The notes under the pieces: generated by a model
The model's database searches: none
Seen by the model: only the letters and a program-made list of their open reading frames with translations
Told to the model about the DNA's origin: nothing
Assembly (NCBI GenBank): GCA_964536075.1
Contig: CAZHWO010000001.1
Location: forward strand, 1 to 53,773
Direction of reading: 5' to 3'
DNA: 53,773 bases
Source: JAAZHK01 sp964536075
GTDB lineage: Bacteria; Bacillota_I; Bacilli_A; RF39; UBA660
Translations under genes and position numbers: made by a program
In this document: piece after piece, positions 49,141 through 53,773 of the stretch
Layout of the letters: every line of letters starts with the position of its first letter
How positions within the stretch are numbered: position 1 is the stretch's first letter

Positions 49141-49579
49141 TGAGTATTTTATGAAAATGGCTTTTTTAGCCAGCGAAAGATCAACATGTGAAAGAAGAAG
49201 AGTTGGAGCAGTTTTAGTTAGGGATCGCCATGTTATTGCGACTGGTTATAATGGAGCGGCTATGGGGGTAAAGCATTGTGGTGAAAAAGGGGGCTGTATT
49301 AGACAACAATTAGGTATTGAAAGTGGTAAACAATTAGATATATGTTCAGCAGTTCATGCTGAACAAAATGTTATTGCTCAAGCGGCTTATCATGGCATTG
49401 CTACTAAGGATAGTATCCTGTATGTGACGATATCACCTTGTTTTACATGTGCTAAGCTTTTAATTAATGCAGGAGTTAAAGAAGTGGTAATTAATGGATA
49501 TTATCCAGATGATCGTACCGAAGCTCTTTTTGAAGAAGCTAAAATTAAGATTAGGAAAATAGAAATAAAACAGAAATAA
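49121..49579 (+). CDS. dCMP/cytidine deaminase, ComEB type
   Basis: 152 residues of the zinc-dependent deoxycytidylate deaminase family: ERRRVGAVLVRDRHVIATGY, catalytic SAVHAEQNVIAQAA (His-Ala-Glu) and zinc ligands SPCFTCAKLLINAG. Converts dCMP to dUMP, the substrate of ThyX. It stands where ylxQ is found in most Firmicutes and overlaps ylxR by 20 bases, so it is translated with the nusA operon. Confidence 0.93.
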   Translation: MERISFDEYFMKMAFLASERSTCERRRVGAVLVRDRHVIATGYNGAAMGVKHCGEKGGCIRQQLGIESGKQLDICSAVHAEQNVIAQAAYHGIATKDSILYVTISPCFTCAKLLINAGVKEVVINGYYPDDRTEALFEEAKIKIRKIEIKQK

Positions 49580-49595
49580 GAAAGAGGTGATTTTA

Positions 49596-51719
49596 ATGAT
49601 GAGTATATTAGATTATGCTTTAGACGTTAATAAAACCAGTGAAGAAATTATTAAGTTATGTAATAAACTAGGAATTAAGGTGCAAGATGAGAATTATGAA
49701 CTTAATGAAGATGAAATTGTTCTTTTAGATAATGAGATTCAAGATGGTAATGTATCATCAGATATAGAAAATGAAGAAGAATATGATGATGAATATTTAG
49801 ATCAAAAAGTAGAAGAAATAGTTAATAATTCAAAATTAGAGGCTTATTCGCCAGAAAAAGTAACCAAAATAAAGACGAAAATAGTCATTAATGATGGTAA
49901 TCAAGCTTTTCTAAAAGAAAAGAAGGCTATCTACAAACATCGTGATAAATTATTAACCAATGAAGAAACGCAAGACGAAAATGTTCTTCTTTATAAAGAA
50001 GGGATGAGCGTAACTGAATTAGCTGACTTGCTAGAAATTTTACCAACAGAAATAGTTAAGAAATTATTTAAGCTAGGGATTATGGCTAATATTAATCAAT
50101 CCCTAAACTATGAAACAGTAGAAATATTATGTCTTGATTATGGCAAAGAGGTCAAAAAAGAAGAGACTAAAGACATTTCTAATTTTGAAAATTATGAAAT
50201 AGTGGATAAAGAAGAAGATTTACAGGAAAGACCACCCGTTGTAACAATAATGGGTCATGTTGATCATGGCAAAACTTCGTTATTAGATGCGATTAGAAAA
50301 ACGAATGTAGTTGAAGGTGAAGCCGGGGGAATAACGCAAGCAATTGGAGCTTATCAGGTTACTTGTAAAGATAAAAAAATTACCTTTATTGATACTCCGG
50401 GTCATGCAGCCTTTACAGAAATGCGCGCTCGAGGAGCCAGTGTAACGGATATTGTTATTATTATTGTGGCAGCTGATGATGGCGTTATGCCTCAAACAAA
50501 GGAAGCCATTGATCATGCCAAAGCAGCCAATGTGCCAATTATTGTAGCTATTAATAAGATTGATAAACCAGGAGCTAATCCGGATAAAATTTTAACAGGA
50601 TTAGTTGATGCCGGTCTAACTCCAGAAGCTTGGGGGGGCGATACCTTAGTAGCTAAAATTTCAGCTAAAACCGGTGAGGGAATTGATAGTTTACTAGATA
50701 CTATTTTGTTAGTAGCTGAAATGCGTGATTTGAAAGCTAATCCGTTAAGATATGCTACAGGAACAGTAGTTGAAGCAAAAATGGATAAACAGATTGGTTC
50801 GGTTGTAACCTTATTGATTCAAAATGGAACTTTGCGTTTAGGTGATCCAATTGTCGTTGGTCAGGGTTATGGTAAAGTGCGTACCCTTAAAAATGACCTA
50901 GGTCAAGATATAACTTATGCCTTACCAGCTACCCCAGTGGAAATTACTGGACTTAATGATTTACCTATGGCCGGTGACAAATTTATGGCTTTTGAAACCG
51001 AAAAACAAGCTCGAAGTGTATCTGATGCAAGAAAAGTTAGGGCGAAGGAAGTAGATACCAATAAATCGGGGATGACGTTAGAAGATTTATTCTCCTGTAT
51101 TCAGTCCGGTATAAAGGAAATTAATGTCGTTTTAAAAACCGATGTTAAAGGAAGCCAAGAAGCCGTAAAGAATTCGTTAGAAAAAGTCCAAGTAGAAGAT
51201 GTCCGCATTAAAGTTATTCGTAGTGGAGTAGGAACCATTAGTGAAAGTGATGTTGTCTTGGCTAATGCTAGTAATGCCATTGTCATTGGCTTCAATGTTC
51301 GTCCTTCTGTTAAAACTATGGAAATGGCTAAGGAATATGGTATCGAGATAAAACTATATGATATCATTTACAAAATTGTTGAAGATATGGAAGCAGCTAT
51401 GAAAGGTATGCTAGAACCAATATTTGAGGAAAAAGTAACTGGGACAGCAGAAGTTAGACAATTATTCAAATTTTCAAAAGTAGGAACGATTGCGGGATCA
51501 CATATTACTAATGGTTTAATTAAAAACAATAGTGATATTCGTATTATTCGTGATGGTATTGTTATTTATACCGGGAAGATTGGTTCACTTCAAAGAGAAA
51601 AAGAAAATGTCAAAGAAGTTAAAAATGGTCTAGATTGTGGTATCACAATTGAAAACTTTAGTGATATAAAAGAAAATGATATTATTGAAGCTTTCGAAGT
51701 AGTAGAAATAAAAAGATAG
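49596..51719 (+). CDS. infB: Translation initiation factor IF-2
   Basis: 707-residue GTPase that brings initiator tRNA to the 30S subunit. N-terminal IF2_N (GMSVTELADLLEILPTEIVK) after an acidic linker; G domain VTIMGHVDHGKTSLLDAI, DTPGHAAF, NKIDKPGA; then domains II-IV including GTVVEAKMDKQIGSVVTLLI. Two adjacent ATG codons (49596, 49599) follow an agaggtgat site. Part of the nusA operon. Confidence 0.97.
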   Translation: MMSILDYALDVNKTSEEIIKLCNKLGIKVQDENYELNEDEIVLLDNEIQDGNVSSDIENEEEYDDEYLDQKVEEIVNNSKLEAYSPEKVTKIKTKIVINDGNQAFLKEKKAIYKHRDKLLTNEETQDENVLLYKEGMSVTELADLLEILPTEIVKKLFKLGIMANINQSLNYETVEILCLDYGKEVKKEETKDISNFENYEIVDKEEDLQERPPVVTIMGHVDHGKTSLLDAIRKTNVVEGEAGGITQAIGAYQVTCKDKKITFIDTPGHAAFTEMRARGASVTDIVIIIVAADDGVMPQTKEAIDHAKAANVPIIVAINKIDKPGANPDKILTGLVDAGLTPEAWGGDTLVAKISAKTGEGIDSLLDTILLVAEMRDLKANPLRYATGTVVEAKMDKQIGSVVTLLIQNGTLRLGDPIVVGQGYGKVRTLKNDLGQDITYALPATPVEITGLNDLPMAGDKFMAFETEKQARSVSDARKVRAKEVDTNKSGMTLEDLFSCIQSGIKEINVVLKTDVKGSQEAVKNSLEKVQVEDVRIKVIRSGVGTISESDVVLANASNAIVIGFNVRPSVKTMEMAKEYGIEIKLYDIIYKIVEDMEAAMKGMLEPIFEEKVTGTAEVRQLFKFSKVGTIAGSHITNGLIKNNSDIRIIRDGIVIYTGKIGSLQREKENVKEVKNGLDCGITIENFSDIKENDIIEAFEVVEIKR

Positions 51720-51728
51720 GTGATAATT

Positions 51729-52061
51729 ATGAATGTAAAAATCCAAAGATTGAACAATGCCTATGCTGCAGAAATAAGCAAGATTATTGCTATGGAAATA
51801 AGAGATGATGATATATCTTTTGTTACGATTACCGGATGTGACATATCAAGCGATTTAAGTTATGCTAAAGTATACTTTACAGTCTTAGATGAATCGAAAA
51901 AACAAAGTACTTTGAAAGCTTTAAATAATGCTAGTGGTTTTATTAGAATGACCTTAGCTAATCGTATTGATATAAGGCATACGCCGGAATTAAAATTTAT
52001 TTTTGATGATTCCATTGAAAACGGTCAACGAATAGAAAATATTATTGATAATTTAAAATAA
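51729..52061 (+). CDS. rbfA: Ribosome-binding factor A
   Basis: 110-residue KH-like factor for 30S maturation: MNVKIQRLNNAYAAEISKII, VTITGCDISSDLSYAKVYFT, IRHTPELKFIFDDS. ATG 51729 is chosen since aggtgat lies just before; an earlier in-frame GTG has no ribosome site. It follows infB by 9 bases. Confidence 0.95.
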   Translation: MNVKIQRLNNAYAAEISKIIAMEIRDDDISFVTITGCDISSDLSYAKVYFTVLDESKKQSTLKALNNASGFIRMTLANRIDIRHTPELKFIFDDSIENGQRIENIIDNLK

Positions 52062-52082
52062 AGTGTCTAATGACACTTTTTA
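52060..52082 (+). terminator. Hairpin between rbfA and truB
   Basis: AAAGTGTC/GACACTTT stem, loop TAAT, short T tail. Probably a partial terminator or processing site, since truB has no evident promoter of its own. Confidence 0.6.
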
Positions 52083-52095
52083 AGGTGGTAAATAA

Positions 52096-52953
52096 ATGGA
52101 CGGAATAATTATTGTTAATAAAGAAAAAGGCTATACAAGCAGGGATGTTGTTAATATTATTTCTAAAAAACTAAATACTAAGAAGGTTGGTCATGCCGGT
52201 ACTTTAGATCCCATAGCAACCGGAGTTTTAATTCTGGGTGTTAATAAAGGAACAAAAGTATTAGAATATTTAAGTAATGATTTTAAAGAATATGAGGCTG
52301 AGGTCATGTTAGGTATTGAGACTGATACATTAGATATTATTGGTAATATAGTCAATACTGGTAAGGTAGAAAATATATCAAATGCGGAAATAGAAGCAAT
52401 ATTAACAAGTTTTTTAGGATTAAGTATTCAGGAAGTGCCGAAATATTCAGCTATTAAAATTAAAGGTAAAAAATTATATGAATATGCTAGAGGCAATAAA
52501 GAAATAGACTTACCTAAACGACAAATAGAAATAAAGGAAATAAAGTTAACAAAAAAATTGTATAAAGAAGATGATTATTATTGTTTTAAGTTTAAATGCT
52601 TAGTTAGCAAGGGAACTTATATTCGAAGTTTAATACGAGATATTGGTATAAAACTAGGTACATATGCTACAATGAAGAATTTAAACCGGTTAAGTCAGGG
52701 AATATTTAAAATAGATGAGGCCATTAATCTAACGGAGATTAATATAGATAAAATAATTCCTATAAAAGAAGCTTTGCATAATTATTCTTTAATTAAAGTT
52801 TCTAAAGAAGAAAAAATAAAAGTCTTAAATGGATGCAAGTTAGATAAAAAAATTGATGATAATATTGTAATATTAATAGATGATCAAGATGAAGTAATTG
52901 CGATATATCAAAAAGAACAAGATACTATAAAACCATTAAAGGTCCTCAACTAA
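52096..52953 (+). CDS. truB: tRNA pseudouridine-55 synthase TruB
   Basis: 285 residues. Makes pseudouridine 55 in the T-loop of tRNAs. Signature DGIIIVNKEKGYTSRDVVN, catalytic Asp in KVGHAGTLDPIATGVLILG, YSAIKIKGKKLYEYAR and SKGTYIRSLIRDIG. The C-terminal PUA-like end is short. Last gene of the nusA-infB operon; ribF, which often follows, is not here. Confidence 0.96.
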   Translation: MDGIIIVNKEKGYTSRDVVNIISKKLNTKKVGHAGTLDPIATGVLILGVNKGTKVLEYLSNDFKEYEAEVMLGIETDTLDIIGNIVNTGKVENISNAEIEAILTSFLGLSIQEVPKYSAIKIKGKKLYEYARGNKEIDLPKRQIEIKEIKLTKKLYKEDDYYCFKFKCLVSKGTYIRSLIRDIGIKLGTYATMKNLNRLSQGIFKIDEAINLTEINIDKIIPIKEALHNYSLIKVSKEEKIKVLNGCKLDKKIDDNIVILIDDQDEVIAIYQKEQDTIKPLKVLN

Positions 52954-52967
52954 TTTTTTTAAATAAA

Positions 52968-52999
52968 AAATAAGAAATTTTATTGATTTCTTATTTTAA
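52968..52999. terminator. Terminator of the nusA operon
   Basis: AAATAAGAAAT/ATTTCTTATTT perfect 11-bp stem, 7-base loop, T tail on both strands. Confidence 0.82.
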
Positions 53000-53127
53000 T
53001 ACTAGTTTTGAAACTATTTCAACTGGTAAATTTTTTCCATAAGATATTCCACCTTTTTATAATGTTCTATGTTATATCATACTTGATGTATAAAGTCAAA
53101 ATATTAATCATATTTTTATTTTAAGGC

Positions 53128-53156
53128 TAGACAATTAATATATGATTTGTTATAAT
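53128..53156 (+). promoter_or_regulatory. tRNA operon promoter
   Basis: TAGACA, 17-base spacer ending TGT, TATAAT (extended -10); transcription start near 53163, 13 bases before tRNA-Met. Confidence 0.82.
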
Positions 53157-53175
53157 ACTCTTGCTTACTTTAAAT

Positions 53176-53252
53176 GGCGATGTAGCTCAGTTGGCTAGAG
53201 CACTCGGTTCATACCCGATAGGTCGAGGGTTCAAATCCCCCCGTCGCTACCA
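53176..53252 (+). tRNA. tRNA-Met (CAT)
   Basis: 77 bases with encoded CCA. GGCGATG/CGTCGCT acceptor (one G-T at the end), anticodon loop TTCATAC. The GTAGCTCAGTTGGCTAGAGC D-arm is that of elongator tRNA-Met rather than initiator; a lysidine-modified Ile tRNA is less likely. Confidence 0.93.
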
Positions 53253-53255
53253 AAT

Positions 53256-53329
53256 GCAGATGTGATTTAATGGTAGAATATGACCTTGCCAAGGTTAATA
53301 CGGGGGTCCGATTCCCCTCATCTGCTCCA
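53256..53329 (+). tRNA. tRNA-Gly (GCC)
   Basis: 74 bases with encoded CCA. GCAGATG/CATCTGC acceptor, T discriminator, anticodon loop TTGCCAA. Three bases after tRNA-Met, one operon. Confidence 0.95.
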
Positions 53330-53375
53330 TAATGATAGGAAACTCGGACAAATATGTCTCCGAGTAGTAATAGAT

Positions 53376-53399
53376 ACTAACAGAAATGTTAGTTTTTTT
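53376..53399 (+). terminator. Terminator of the tRNA operon
   Basis: ACTAACA/TGTTAGT stem, GAAA loop, T7. It is preceded at 53342-53365 by a second hairpin ACTCGGA/TCCGAGT without T run. Confidence 0.88.
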
Positions 53400-53422
53400 G
53401 TTATGAAAAGGAGATGGTTTGA

Positions 53423-53695
53423 GTGTTAGCAATAGAAACTAGAGAGTTAAATATATCTTCTACTCTCAAAAAGAAAATAGAAATGATTGGTAAATTTACT
53501 AATACTAAGCCAATTATTAAAAATGGTTGTGTAAAAAGTGTAATGAATACTAATATTGCTTACGCCATGCCACATATTGTAAGATTCAAAGACATAAATT
53601 ACCTTATTTTTGATGAATGTGAAGATGTTTATGTTAATGATATGCACCATAAGATAAAATTCAAAGATTTAGAATGGCATATAAAATCAAGCTAA
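53423..53695 (+). CDS. Small protein of unknown function
   Basis: 90 residues, not recognised. GTG start with aaaaggag 8 bases upstream. Soluble, mixed alpha/beta: basic N-terminal half (TLKKKIEMIGKFTNTKP) and an acidic patch (YLIFDECEDVYVNDM). No promoter separate from the tRNA operon is obvious, and the tRNA terminator intervenes. Confidence 0.75.
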   Translation: MLAIETRELNISSTLKKKIEMIGKFTNTKPIIKNGCVKSVMNTNIAYAMPHIVRFKDINYLIFDECEDVYVNDMHHKIKFKDLEWHIKSS

Positions 53696-53699
53696 TTTG

Positions 53700-53773
53700 T
53701 AGACAAATCCTAAAAAATAATGTATTATAAACAGCAATAACTGAGCAGAATCATCGTTTGTTATTGGGGGAAT
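53700..53773 (+). promoter_or_regulatory. Promoter and start of a structured leader at the window edge
   Basis: TAGACA, 17-base spacer, TATTAT (53723-53728), the same design as the tRNA promoter. After the expected start (about 53735) come CAATAAC and GTTATTG, a 7-bp inverted repeat around 18 bases, then GGGGG. The rest lies outside the window, so the RNA cannot be classified. Confidence 0.5.

Noticed and set aside
53014..53040. Eight-codon frame on the minus strand (MEKIYQLK) with GGTGG site and a TGATATAA-like -10
   Set aside because: Looks like a leader peptide, but no gene follows on that strand; it runs into the truB terminator. Too small to support.
53038..53046. CATAAGATA as a further sigma-K -10
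   Set aside because: AC is 14 rather than 16 bases upstream and no gene follows in that direction.
1..53773. CRISPR arrays, complete prophage, transposase genes, rRNA
   Set aside because: Read through for regularly spaced repeats, transposase/integrase motifs and rRNA landmarks; none found.

Overview
The window is an AT-rich stretch of a bacterial chromosome. Gene content points to an endospore-forming, low-GC member of the Bacilli, probably an uncultured gut-type lineage near Erysipelotrichales/RF39-like groups; the lineage is an inference, the Firmicutes assignment is solid. TGA is used as a stop (for example sufS), so the standard bacterial code applies. Genes are compact, many have very short 5' leaders, and many promoters carry an extended -10 box (TGTTATAAT or TGATATAAT). 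One run of exactly 100 N (40300-40399) marks a draft scaffold.

Layout. 1-4420: 3' part of ffh, a CotD-like coat gene, rpoZ, recX, a PrsA-type lipoprotein, two tiny YjcZ-like sporulation genes behind a sigma-K promoter, and a HIT hydrolase. 4674-9086: Fe-S assembly operon sufCDSUB. 9249-14854: an accessory region starting at a short ssb, where the 3' end of ssb with its terminator recurs twice more and delimits two small cassettes (DUF1016 nuclease plus HIT-like protein; a P-loop protein), followed by an unknown gene, a Fic protein, a GlmU-like acyltransferase and an XRE regulator. 14902-22348: pyrimidine nucleoside phosphorylase, VanY peptidase, then a sporulation block dacF / unknown membrane protein / spoIIAA / sigF / spoVAC-AD-AE. 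22811-28631: scpA-scpB-murL-murD and a DUF2779 nuclease, then tRNA-Leu. 28876-42246: an unknown gene, a double-length ThyX, two paralogous giant surface proteins made by a tandem duplication whose scars are visible, a glycosyltransferase split by the gap, and rodA. 42329-47338: sporulation and membrane genes including an orphan histidine kinase behind tandem Spo0A boxes. 47488-52953: rimP-nusA-ylxR-comEB-infB-rbfA-truB. The end holds tRNA-Met, tRNA-Gly, a small unknown gene and the start of a new transcript.

How it fits together. Sporulation is the main thread. Spo0A boxes sit before spoIIAA-sigF, before a KinB-like kinase and in the leaders of both surface proteins. A SigG-type promoter precedes spoVAC, and three sigma-K promoters with identical geometry (AC-N16-CATANNNTA) drive tiny genes. 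The most unusual point is the sigma-F module: spoIIAB is absent from its normal place, and the SpoIIAA homologue has Asn-Phe where the phosphorylated Ser-Ser of B. subtilis SpoIIAA lies, so the classical partner switch appears lost or rewired. Other distinctive points are the MurL/MurD route to D-glutamate in peptidoglycan, a ThyX whose catalytic motifs are divided between two halves, and accretion of gene cassettes at the 3' end of ssb.
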